In this document: piece after piece, positions 23,019-30,682 of the stretch
Numbering within the stretch: the stretch's first letter is position 1
Layout of the letters: every line of letters starts with the position of its first letter
Assembly (NCBI GenBank): GCA_902775485.1
Contig: CACYMJ010000021.1
Location: 1 to 36,919, forward strand
Length of the DNA: 36,919 nt
Direction: 5' to 3'
Source of the DNA: an uncultured Lachnospiraceae bacterium
GTDB taxonomy: Bacteria; Bacillota; Clostridia; Lachnospirales; Lachnospiraceae
Program-made: the position numbers and the translations under genes
The notes under the pieces: generated by a model
What the model was told of the DNA's origin: nothing
Databases searched by the model: none
What the model saw: the letters and a program-made list of their open reading frames with translations, nothing else

Positions 23019-25019
23019 ATGATCAGATATCTGAAAAACATTTGGAAGGAACTCGGACGAAGTATCTTTACCGGCGAAAGATACAAAGCCAACCTTCGCG
23101 GGCTTGCGTTCGGCAGCGTACTCATTGTGGTTCTGAGTATAGTCACTGGATATATGAACCTGAACAAAGGTTACCTGCGTGAAGCATCCACGGCTGTTCT
23201 CGGAGTAATATCGGGGTTGTTTGCTTTGTTTTTCACCGCTGTCAAAAAAGATCGTCGCCTGACCATTATTACGGCGACGTTATATTTCATGATCAACTAT
23301 ACATATGACACGTTTTTTTCCACTAACGGATTCGCCATACTCTGGACACTGCTCCTTCCGCTTGCGCTCGCGTATTTCGGGAGTGTCAAATCAGGAGTTT
23401 CTCTCTCCGCCTATTTTGTAGTCCTGTATTTCGTCGTATTCTACACCCCTCTAAGACATCTTGTCGAAAACAATTATTCGGAGACGATGCTTCAAAGATT
23501 CCCGGTCCTGTATTTTGCACAGGCACTGGTCACGACCTATATCATGGTGCAGTACCACCTGAACACGCTGCATCAGATGGACTACTCAGAGCAACTCCTT
23601 GCCGCAAAGGAAGCAGCGGATCAGGGCAATCTCGCAAAGAGCAATTTCCTTGCCAACATGTCGCATGAGATCCGTACCCCTATGAATGCGATCATAGGAA
23701 TGGATGAGATGATCCTTCGCGAGACGGATGAGCCCAAAATACGCAAGTATGCCGGTGATATAAAGACCGCAAGCCGGACTCTTCTTTCCATCATTAATGA
23801 TATTCTTGACCTTTCCAAGATTGAATCGGGGAAAATGGAGCTTGTTCCGATCGAATACGATTTTGCCTCTGTACTTAATGACATTGTAAACATGACAATG
23901 AAAAAGGCTGAGGAAAAAGGTCTTTTATACAACCTTGCAGTAGATCCCGATATCCCGTCCGTCCTAAGCGGCGATGAAATACGTATCCGTCAGATCATTC
24001 TGAACCTTACAAACAATGCCATCAAATACACGCAGCAGGGCAGCATCGGTCTTCATTTCAGTTTTGATCGCGAGACAGATCGTTTGAGCTTTAGCGTCGC
24101 GGACACGGGAATGGGTATCAAAGAGGAGGATATGGATAAGCTTTTTTCCTCTTTCCAGCGCCTTGATGAAACAAGAAACCGTAAGATCGAAGGTACCGGG
24201 CTGGGACTTAATATTACAAAACAGCTGGTCGAACTTATGGGTGGCGGTATAAGCGTAAAAAGCGAGTATGGAAAGGGATCCACTTTTACCGTATCGGTCG
24301 ATCAGGAGGTAATCGATCCAACACCTATAGGAGATTACACGAAACTCCTTGAAAAGGCACAGGTTACCGCAGAGGAATATGTTCCTGTCGTTATTGCTCC
24401 CAAGGCAAATGTCCTCATCGTTGACGATAACGAAATGAATCTTGAAGTCATCACGGACCTTATGAGCGAAACGAAGATAAAGGTGACTACCGCTTTGTCC
24501 GGACAGGAATGCCTCGATATGTTGAAAATGCGCAAATTTGATCTTATCCTTCTTGATCAGATGATGCCGAAAATGTCGGGAACACAAACACTTAATATCA
24601 TACTCGATGAGAAACTTGCAGAGGGCACGCCCGTGGTAGCGCTTACAGCAGACGCCATAGTCGGCGCCAAAGACTCATATATCAAAGAAGGGTTTACGGA
24701 TTATCTGTCAAAACCTGTCATGTTCCCGGAACTTGAAGGCATTCTGGCAAAATACCTTGACAGCAGTCTGATCGTCTCAAAAGAACAGTTCGAAGCCTCA
24801 GAAGGAAAAAGCCCTGACACCGATGATAAAAAGACGATCCTTATGATAAGCGATTCCGCCGAAAACCTGAAAGGGTTCAAGGAAATACTTAATGACCGGT
24901 ATAAAGGTGTATTTGTAAAAGACGAGGAAAGCGCACGCAAGTATCTTGAAAAACACACGGCTGTATACGTTTTAAAAGATGATAAGGATAACTGCCAGAC
25001 TTTGATCGTCAGTACATAA
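23019..25019 (+). CDS. Hybrid histidine kinase 1, integral-membrane sensor
   Basis: The 666-residue protein has about six membrane segments (between residues 29 and 178) with little outside loop, so it probably senses the membrane or an internal signal. The kinase core has the phosphoacceptor H216 in NMSHEIRTP, the N-box (NLTNNAIKY), G1 DTGMGIK (362-368) and G2 EGTGLGL. A receiver domain (about 463-580) has DD469-470, phosphoacceptor D513 and K565. A tail of about 80 residues after the receiver (TILMISDSAENLKGF... [12 protein letters not shown]) looks like the first half of a second receiver. There is no Hpt domain; a stand-alone one is encoded downstream. It is a paralogue of the kinases at 28157 and 30683. 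Confidence 0.95.
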   Translation: MIRYLKNIWKELGRSIFTGERYKANLRGLAFGSVLIVVLSIVTGYMNLNKGYLREASTAVLGVISGLFALFFTAVKKDRRLTIITATLYFMINYTYDTFFSTNGFAILWTLLLPLALAYFGSVKSGVSLSAYFVVLYFVVFYTPLRHLVENNYSETMLQRFPVLYFAQALVTTYIMVQYHLNTLHQMDYSEQLLAAKEAADQGNLAKSNFLANMSHEIRTPMNAIIGMDEMILRETDEPKIRKYAGDIKTASRTLLSIINDILDLSKIESGKMELVPIEYDFASVLNDIVNMTMKKAEEKGLLYNLAVDPDIPSVLSGDEIRIRQIILNLTNNAIKYTQQGSIGLHFSFDRETDRLSFSVADTGMGIKEEDMDKLFSSFQRLDETRNRKIEGTGLGLNITKQLVELMGGGISVKSEYGKGSTFTVSVDQEVIDPTPIGDYTKLLEKAQVTAEEYVPVVIAPKANVLIVDDNEMNLEVITDLMSETKIKVTTALSGQECLDMLKMRKFDLILLDQMMPKMSGTQTLNIILDEKLAEGTPVVALTADAIVGAKDSYIKEGFTDYLSKPVMFPELEGILAKYLDSSLIVSKEQFEASEGKSPDTDDKKTILMISDSAENLKGFKEILNDRYKGVFVKDEESARKYLEKHTAVYVLKDDKDNCQTLIVST

Positions 25020-25051
25020 GAATCCGGAACTATCGTAAAAGCGCCTCATTT

Positions 25052-25119
25052 ACCGAATGCCCCCAATAATCAACCGAATGTCGTAAACAGGCGTATTCCG
25101 TGCTCCTGTAATATATAAT
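25052..25119 (+). promoter_or_regulatory. LytTR-type operator and promoter of the small-protein pair
   Basis: ACCGAATGC (25052-25060) and ACCGAATGT (25073-25081) are 9-bp direct repeats separated by 12 bp, a 21-bp period. A perfect TATAAT follows at 25114-25119, 41 bp after the start of the second repeat, with no recognisable -35 box (GCGTAT at the place expected). This is the architecture of activator-dependent LytTR promoters such as AgrA targets. A LytTR gene lies 700 bp downstream with the same operator in front. Confidence 0.7.
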
Positions 25120-25163
25120 ATCCATGTATCTTCATTTTTTGAAAAATACAAGGAGGTATTTAT

Positions 25164-25364
25164 ATGAAGGATATTAAGACAGGAACGATCTGTGCCATTA
25201 TCAGCATGACATCGGTGGTGATCATGCTGCTATGGGGATTTTTGGCCAATGATTTTGCTCACAGCTGGCTGGCTGTGATGGTTGGCGGAGTTGCATCATG
25301 CGCATTCGCGATGATCCGCAGGGATCTCGATAAGGCCAAAAAGGATAAGGAGGGATCGGAATGA
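25164..25364 (+). CDS. Small membrane protein of unknown function
   Basis: The 66-residue protein has two hydrophobic segments (about 7-27 and 34-52), separated by NDFAHSW, and a highly charged end (RRDLDKAKKDKEGSE). A strong Shine-Dalgarno sequence (AAGGAGG) precedes the ATG. Its stop overlaps the next start in ATGA, so it is coupled to the zinc-ribbon gene. It is transcribed from the LytTR-type promoter at 25052-25119. I recognise no family; it may anchor or export its partner, but nothing proves this. Confidence 0.8.
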   Translation: MKDIKTGTICAIISMTSVVIMLLWGFLANDFAHSWLAVMVGGVASCAFAMIRRDLDKAKKDKEGSE

Positions 25365-25633
25365 GCGGTTTAGATGATAAAAAGATCGCGGATGATATTC
25401 TCGGTAAGATATCAGGAGGTCTGGGCGGAGAATATGAAGCAACATGTCCGAAATGCGGAAAGCCCATGCGTAAGGAAGCCAATCCGTACGGAACTGACAG
25501 CTGGAAGTGCGATGGATGTAAAGAGACCCAGTTTCTCTCTGACGCGGAATATATATTGATGTTAAAAACTGCGGAGCAGCTTGGCCAGACACAGGGCCTC
25601 GTATATCCGGTATGGTGGGATAAGGTAAAATAA
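25361..25633 (+). CDS. Small zinc-ribbon protein with a double-glycine-like N-terminus
   Basis: The 90-residue protein has a zinc ribbon, CPKCGKPM (C29, C32) and CDGCK (C50, C53). Before it is a 25-residue acidic and helical segment ending in ILGKISGGLGG, which resembles a double-glycine leader. It starts in the ATGA overlap with the small membrane protein. The pair is the only gene content behind one of the two clear LytTR-type operators, which makes it the best regulon target in the window. Whether the GG motif is cut is unknown. No C39 peptidase transporter is in the window. Confidence 0.8.
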   Translation: MSGLDDKKIADDILGKISGGLGGEYEATCPKCGKPMRKEANPYGTDSWKCDGCKETQFLSDAEYILMLKTAEQLGQTQGLVYPVWWDKVK

Positions 25634-25662
25634 TATATTCCGTAAAGGAACAGCGGTAATGA

Positions 25663-25696
25663 TGTGGAGAAGGATATCAAAGTATCCTTCTCCACA
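25663..25696 (+). terminator. Perfect 14-bp hairpin after the small-protein pair
   Basis: TGTGGAGAAGGATA (25663-25676) and TATCCTTCTCCACA (25683-25696) form a perfect 14-bp stem with loop TCAAAG. It lies 29 bp after the zinc-ribbon gene and 18 bp before the next LytTR-type repeat. The following bases are ATTACGTTTAGG, not a T run, so termination may be inefficient, or the stem may protect the mRNA 3' end. Confidence 0.5.
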
Positions 25697-25714
25697 ATTA
25701 CGTTTAGGAGAAAT

Positions 25715-25782
25715 ACCGAATAAACACGAAAATCCACCGAATAAACACGTCGCAGACGGAGCCTTAATTGATATCATATAAT
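25715..25782 (+). promoter_or_regulatory. LytTR-type operator and promoter of the signalling operon
   Basis: Two identical 14-bp copies of ACCGAATAAACACG begin at 25715 and 25736, exactly 21 bp apart. TATAAT lies at 25777-25782, 41 bp from the start of the second repeat, the same geometry as at 25052-25119. No -35 box is visible (GACGGA). It precedes the LytTR gene itself, so autoregulation is likely. All genes to 34387 follow with gaps of 34 bp or less and appear to be one operon from this promoter. Confidence 0.72.
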
Positions 25783-25820
25783 TATAGTTATTATATTTTC
25801 AGCAAACGGACGGTGAACAG

Positions 25821-26300
25821 ATGAAAGATATGGTAGAGATCGAGGTAGTCCTTGATGAACGATATGCAGATCCGCTTGTTACGATCAAAACCAGGTCAAA
25901 CACACAGCAGGTCGAGAATATCATTTGTGCGATCGAGGATGCATCCCACAGCGATTTTCCGCAGATAGCGGCTGTAAAGGATGATGCGGTTGTATTTGTC
26001 TCTCAGAGGGACATCGTAAGAGTACATACGGAAGGGCGTAAGATCGTAATTCAGACGGAGAGAGAAGCATATACGGTAAAAAGAACCCTGGCCGGCCTGG
26101 AGGATGTTCTTAATGCTTCAAGATTCCTTCGAATATCCCAGTCGGAGATCATCAATCTGTACAAGGTTAAGAGCTTTGATTTTAACCTTGCGGGAACGAT
26201 CGGTGTTGAATTCGACTGCGGTATCAAATCGTGGGTATCACGCAGCCGCGTCAAGCAGATCAAGGCGCTGCTTAAGCAAAACAGCATAAAGGGGGTTTAG
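25821..26300 (+). CDS. LytTR-domain DNA-binding regulator without receiver
   Basis: The 159-residue protein has a short N-terminal region (about 1-50) that is not a receiver, and a LytTR domain (about 55-157). The motifs are VSQRDIVRVHTEGRKIVI, LNASRFLRISQSEIINL and the end VSRSRVKQIKALL. LytTR domains bind direct repeats in two successive major grooves, and the repeats at 25052 and 25715 fit this. It is followed 3 bp later by a DUF3021 membrane protein, a known pairing. In this class the membrane partner often restrains the regulator. It lacks a phosphorylatable Asp, so the neighbouring phosphorelay cannot act on it directly. Confidence 0.93.
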   Translation: MKDMVEIEVVLDERYADPLVTIKTRSNTQQVENIICAIEDASHSDFPQIAAVKDDAVVFVSQRDIVRVHTEGRKIVIQTEREAYTVKRTLAGLEDVLNASRFLRISQSEIINLYKVKSFDFNLAGTIGVEFDCGIKSWVSRSRVKQIKALLKQNSIKGV

Positions 26301-26303
26301 AAG

Positions 26304-26726
26304 ATGGAATTAAAAAGCAGATTCTTAATAAACTCACTTATAGGCATCATAGCCGGAATGACTGTCGGAATGGTGATGTGGATGTTAAATTCTCCGGACG
26401 ATCTCGCAAACAGGAGCTTCGCCCTTCATATCATCATGTCGGGGATACATGGACTGATACCTTGCGGTGCGATGACCGTATATGAGATCGAAAGCTGGGG
26501 CCTGACAAAGTCAACTGTTGTACATGCCACGATCACTCTTGCCACGATACTTGCGATCGAGCTTCCGATGAAATGGTTTACGTGGAGTGCGGATTTTGCG
26601 ATAGCAATGCTGATCTACGTTGTCATATACGTGTTCATATGGCTCTTCAATTATCTCTACTGGAAACGTACAGTCAATGAGATGAACGATCAGCTCGAGC
26701 TCATCCTTAAACAGCAGAAAGTGTAA
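26304..26726 (+). CDS. DUF3021 family membrane protein, partner of the LytTR regulator
   Basis: The 140-residue protein has four hydrophobic segments (about 8-28, 40-60, 71-90 and 96-117) and a charged cytoplasmic end (ELILKQQKV). Length and layout fit DUF3021, which is encoded directly after LytTR genes in many Firmicutes. Such pairs work as LytTR regulatory systems in which the membrane protein inhibits the regulator until an unknown signal arrives. It starts 3 bp after the LytTR stop codon and ends 12 bp before the double-receiver gene. Confidence 0.88.
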   Translation: MELKSRFLINSLIGIIAGMTVGMVMWMLNSPDDLANRSFALHIIMSGIHGLIPCGAMTVYEIESWGLTKSTVVHATITLATILAIELPMKWFTWSADFAIAMLIYVVIYVFIWLFNYLYWKRTVNEMNDQLELILKQQKV

Positions 26727-26738
26727 AAAGGGTCGGAT

Positions 26739-27542
26739 ATGCAGTTAAAAGTACTGGTTACGGGAAAAAACCGTAAGGTTGCAAGTGATATATGTGAACA
26801 TCTTGAGACGGACAGAGGATACGTAACGATCAAATGCGATCCGAACAAAACAGCACTGTTCGATCTTATGATATCGGAGCTTCCGAAGGTTGTTATCATA
26901 TGCCTCGGAGATGAGTCGTCGGTCACGGTACAGGCATACAATGTGATGAGATCGGCACTCTCTCAGGGAAACATCACGACGATAGTTGTTACTGACAGTG
27001 ATGACGAGAAGATGTTCATGAAATATACCGAACTTGAAAGGGTGTTCTTCCTGTCAAGGCCGGTATCATTGTTCGCACTTTATGAAAAACTGTCTGAAAT
27101 AGAAAAAACCATTGAAGATACAAAAGACAACAATCTGTCGGCCTTCAGGGAGTATGTCAATGACGGCGGAGGAAGTCGGAGAAAACAGATACTGGTCGTT
27201 GATGATGATACGGAGCAGCTTGTACATATCAAAGAGCAGCTTGAGGAGTTCTACGATGTCACGTGCGTCAAGTCCGGAGTTGCCGCATTCAAATATCTTG
27301 CCAAGAAAACGCCGGACATTATACTGCTCGATTATCTGATGCCGATGATGGATGGTCCCGAGGTCCTTCGTAACATTCATGATACATCGGGCTGGGAGGA
27401 TATACCGGTCGTTTTTCTTACCGGCATGACCGAGAAGAATAAGGTATTAAAGACACTTGCCGAGCTTAAACCGCAGGGTTATGTGGTAAAACCCGCGAAA
27501 AAATCCGAGCTTGTGGCCAAGATCATAGACATATTGGGGTGA
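26739..27542 (+). CDS. Response regulator with a pseudo-receiver and a receiver, no output domain
   Basis: The 267-residue protein has two receiver-like domains. The first (about 1-125) keeps the fold pattern (LKVLVTGKN, VVIICLG, IVVTDSDD, LSRPVS) but lacks the acidic pair and replaces the conserved Lys with R107, so it is probably not phosphorylated. The second (about 149-267) is complete: DDD155-157, phosphoacceptor D198 in ILLDYLMP, T228 and K251 (VVKPAKK). No DNA-binding or enzymatic domain follows. The gene is 7 bp before the Hpt gene, its likely phosphate partner. It may act by protein contacts or as a phosphate sink. Confidence 0.9.
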   Translation: MQLKVLVTGKNRKVASDICEHLETDRGYVTIKCDPNKTALFDLMISELPKVVIICLGDESSVTVQAYNVMRSALSQGNITTIVVTDSDDEKMFMKYTELERVFFLSRPVSLFALYEKLSEIEKTIEDTKDNNLSAFREYVNDGGGSRRKQILVVDDDTEQLVHIKEQLEEFYDVTCVKSGVAAFKYLAKKTPDIILLDYLMPMMDGPEVLRNIHDTSGWEDIPVVFLTGMTEKNKVLKTLAELKPQGYVVKPAKKSELVAKIIDILG

Positions 27543-27549
27543 AAGAGAA

Positions 27550-28146
27550 ATGGATATTACATGGCTTAGTGAAACCGGACTTGATACGGAAACGGGGATC
27601 TCATATACGGGCGGACAGGACAAGTACATTTCTGCCCTTCAGCGGTTCTATAAGAATTATGAAAAGAACAGGGCAAAGGTGTGTGAGTATCTTCAGGCCA
27701 AAGATTATGAGAACTATATGATCACGGTTCATGCGCTTAAGAGTAACGCCAAGATGATAGGAGCGCGGGATCTGTCGACGCTGTTTGAGACTCTTGAGAC
27801 GGCTGCAAGAAATAACGAGATCGGACTGATCGAACCCCAGAATGAAGTTGCATTAAAAGAGTATGACGAGCTCATTCAAAAACTTGCCCCGATAGGATCT
27901 ATGGGAGATGTTCGTGCTGCCGACGAGATATCGGCTGAAGTTGCGAGGGAAACGGTTGATAGACTTCTGGAGGCGCTCGATGATTTTGACGATGAAGAGG
28001 CAAAGAGGCTGACAAAGGTACTGTCCGGTTATCCTTTCAGATTGACTCAGACAGAAAAACTTAAGGAGGCAGCTGCTTTTATTGAGGATTTTATGTATGA
28101 CGAGGCTGCCGGGATCATCAGACAGATCGCTCCGGCGATAGAATAG
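27550..28146 (+). CDS. Stand-alone histidine phosphotransfer (Hpt) protein
   Basis: The 198-residue protein has an Hpt helical bundle in residues 1-115, with the phosphorylatable H61 in TVHALKSNAKMIGA. The C-terminal 80 residues are acidic and helical (LLEALDDFDDEEAKRL, FIEDFMYDEAAGII). Their repeated helix pattern is also found at the end of other clostridial hybrid kinases. Hpt proteins carry phosphoryl groups from a hybrid kinase receiver to a final receiver. None of the three hybrid kinases in the window has its own Hpt domain, so this protein is their natural shuttle. The gene follows the double-receiver gene by 7 bp. Confidence 0.92.
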   Translation: MDITWLSETGLDTETGISYTGGQDKYISALQRFYKNYEKNRAKVCEYLQAKDYENYMITVHALKSNAKMIGARDLSTLFETLETAARNNEIGLIEPQNEVALKEYDELIQKLAPIGSMGDVRAADEISAEVARETVDRLLEALDDFDDEEAKRLTKVLSGYPFRLTQTEKLKEAAAFIEDFMYDEAAGIIRQIAPAIE

Positions 28147-28156
28147 GCTGCAGATA

Positions 28157-30649
28157 TTGAAGAAGATACAAACGATCCTTGCGATCATTCTTATAACAGT
28201 ATTCGGATATATATTCGCCGGTGAGATATTCATGCCGGCAAATACACCGGTAAACGGAGATATCTGTGACACTCTTCCGGGAGATAAATGGGAGAAGGTC
28301 TGTTCTGATGGGACCAAAGAGCCGTTTGCCGTTCCCGGGAATACTGATTCCGACATTGTTCTTGAAACAACTCTCCCGGAGCATTTTAACAAAGACTACA
28401 ACGTATTGTGCTTTCGCGGAATGGATATGGAGGTCTGGGTTGACGGAGAAGAAAGAGCGGTATACAAAACCGAGGACTACCGCCTTCTTGGAGACCGTTC
28501 CGCCGAATGCTATGTTATGGCTTCCGTATATCCCGAGGATGCCGGAAAAGTGCTCCGCGTACACTATGAGTATAATTCCGGCATGGTATATGAAACATAT
28601 ATCGGTACCAGACTGGGAATACTTGCTCACCTGTTCAGAACGTACGGTCTGGAGCTGTTTGTCGGGATGGCTCTCATGCTTCTGGGTGTCATATGCCTGA
28701 TCGCAGCCGTAACGTACAAGCTCATTCACAAAAAATACCTGGAGATGGAACACCTGTCCATCGGTGTTATAATAGGCGCCTGCTGGGTGCTGTCCAACTC
28801 GATATTCAGACAGTTTTATACGAGGAATATTTCGGTCATGTCGGACATACCTTTTTTGATGGTAATGGTCATGCCGCTTCCGTTTTTTGTATTCCTTGAT
28901 TCCCTTCAAAAAGGGCGATACGCAAAGCTGCTTGGCTGTGCGGGCATCATCGCGATAGCAAATTTTGTTGTATGTGCTGCACTCTTCGTTTCGGGAGCGG
29001 TACCTCTCGTTAAAAGCTTTAATGGTTCCGCCATATGTGCCCTTATCGGGATCATCATCATGTTTGCGACGCTCGTACTGGATCTTAGGAAACATCTGTT
29101 GTATTCGTACAGGTTTGTGGCGGCCGGATTTGTTCTCCTTGCAATATCAGCGGTCATTCAGATATTTGCATATGCATTTGCCCATAACGGAGTGTTTTCC
29201 GGATTGTTCATGGCATTTGGTCTGTTCGCTTTTATGATCTGTTCCATAATCCATACGATAAAACAGCTTATCGGGATAAGGCTGGAGGCAAATGAACTGC
29301 AGCATATAAATAAGGCCAAGGATGATTTCCTGGCAAATATGTCCCATGAGATCAGGACACCTCTTAACGGGATTCTCGGTATGGATGAGATGATCATCAG
29401 GGATACGAAGGAGAGCAGGATAAGGGATTATGCTTTTGAGATCAAGAGCGCGGGCAATACACTGCTTTCGATAATCAACGATATTCTTGATCTTTCCAAG
29501 ATAGAATCCGGAAATTTCGAGATAGTTCCGGGGGAGTATGATATAGCCTCGGTTCTTAACGATGTTCTGAATATGACAATGCACAGGGCAAAGAAGAAAG
29601 GCCTTGCATTTAATTACAATGTGTCCGAATCGATCCCTTCAGTGCTTGAGGGAGATGAGATCAGGATACGGCAGATAATGCTGAACATCATCAACAATGC
29701 CATCAAGTATACGCAGGAAGGCAGTGTTTCGGTTGAAATATCTTCGGAATCCGTAATGATGGGCAATTATATCAATCTGATCATCCGGGTTACCGATACC
29801 GGAATGGGTATAAAGGAGGAGGACAAGGACAAGCTTTTCAAGAGCTTTCAACGGCTTGATGAGAGGAAAAACCACAGCATAGAAGGAACGGGTCTGGGAC
29901 TTCATATCACGAACAGCCTGCTTCAGATGATGGAAGGGAAGATATCGTTTGAAAGTGAGTACGGCAGGGGAAGTGTATTTACCGTCACGGTACCCCAGAA
30001 GGTAGTCAAGGCTTCTCCGATAGGAGTATTTTCCAAGGCAGTCAGGGAATATCTCGGAAACATGGAAACGGATGAGGTGGGATTGTACGCTCCGTCAGCC
30101 CGACTGCTGGTTGTCGATGATAATGAAATGAACCTTGATGTAATGGAAGGGCTTCTTAGGGATACAAAGATCCCCACTGATTATGTGGAGTCGGGAGCAG
30201 CTTGTATAGAGAAGGTTCAGAACACAAAATATGATTGCATCCTTCTTGACCAGATGATGCCGGGCATGAGCGGGGAAGAGGCGTTAAATGAGATGGTAAG
30301 GCTTGATATACTGAAGGGAACTCCGGTCATCGCGCTTACGGCGGATGCGATCATCGGTGCCAAGGAAAGCTATCTGGCAAAAGGATTCACGGATTATATA
30401 TCCAAACCTGTTAAATACGAAGTTCTTGAGGCGGTCCTCAAAGAGTATATTCCGAAGGAAAAACAGCTGTCGCCAAGCGGCGCGGATGAGCTTCCCGTAA
30501 TGCTGATATGGGGCGATGATTCGGAAAAACTGAAGCAGGAGAAGATAAGACTTGACGGCATATATAAATGTGTATGTGTGGTTGGGGAAGCCGCAAAGGA
30601 TAAATATCTTAAGACTCATGAGACCTCCGGCATCATGAACATTGTGTAG
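28157..30649 (+). CDS. Hybrid histidine kinase 2, 7TMR-DISM-like sensor
   Basis: The 830-residue protein starts at TTG 28157, with a weak ribosome-binding site. It has an N-terminal membrane segment (5-22), an extracytoplasmic region (about 23-162) and about seven membrane segments (165-366), the 7TMR-DISM layout used for ligand sensing. The kinase core follows, with H397 in [12 protein letters not shown], the N-box NIINNAIKY, G1 DTGMGIK and G2 EGTGLGL. The receiver (about 648-765) has DD654-655, phosphoacceptor D698 and K750. A tail of about 60 residues (VMLIWGDDSEKLKQEKIRLD) is a shortened relative of that in the other two kinases. It lies 10 bp after the Hpt gene. Confidence 0.94.
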   Translation: MKKIQTILAIILITVFGYIFAGEIFMPANTPVNGDICDTLPGDKWEKVCSDGTKEPFAVPGNTDSDIVLETTLPEHFNKDYNVLCFRGMDMEVWVDGEERAVYKTEDYRLLGDRSAECYVMASVYPEDAGKVLRVHYEYNSGMVYETYIGTRLGILAHLFRTYGLELFVGMALMLLGVICLIAAVTYKLIHKKYLEMEHLSIGVIIGACWVLSNSIFRQFYTRNISVMSDIPFLMVMVMPLPFFVFLDSLQKGRYAKLLGCAGIIAIANFVVCAALFVSGAVPLVKSFNGSAICALIGIIIMFATLVLDLRKHLLYSYRFVAAGFVLLAISAVIQIFAYAFAHNGVFSGLFMAFGLFAFMICSIIHTIKQLIGIRLEANELQHINKAKDDFLANMSHEIRTPLNGILGMDEMIIRDTKESRIRDYAFEIKSAGNTLLSIINDILDLSKIESGNFEIVPGEYDIASVLNDVLNMTMHRAKKKGLAFNYNVSESIPSVLEGDEIRIRQIMLNIINNAIKYTQEGSVSVEISSESVMMGNYINLIIRVTDTGMGIKEEDKDKLFKSFQRLDERKNHSIEGTGLGLHITNSLLQMMEGKISFESEYGRGSVFTVTVPQKVVKASPIGVFSKAVREYLGNMETDEVGLYAPSARLLVVDDNEMNLDVMEGLLRDTKIPTDYVESGAACIEKVQNTKYDCILLDQMMPGMSGEEALNEMVRLDILKGTPVIALTADAIIGAKESYLAKGFTDYISKPVKYEVLEAVLKEYIPKEKQLSPSGADELPVMLIWGDDSEKLKQEKIRLDGIYKCVCVVGEAAKDKYLKTHETSGIMNIV

Positions 30650-30682
30650 AAAGGTATGTGAAAATATCCGGGAGCAATACAG

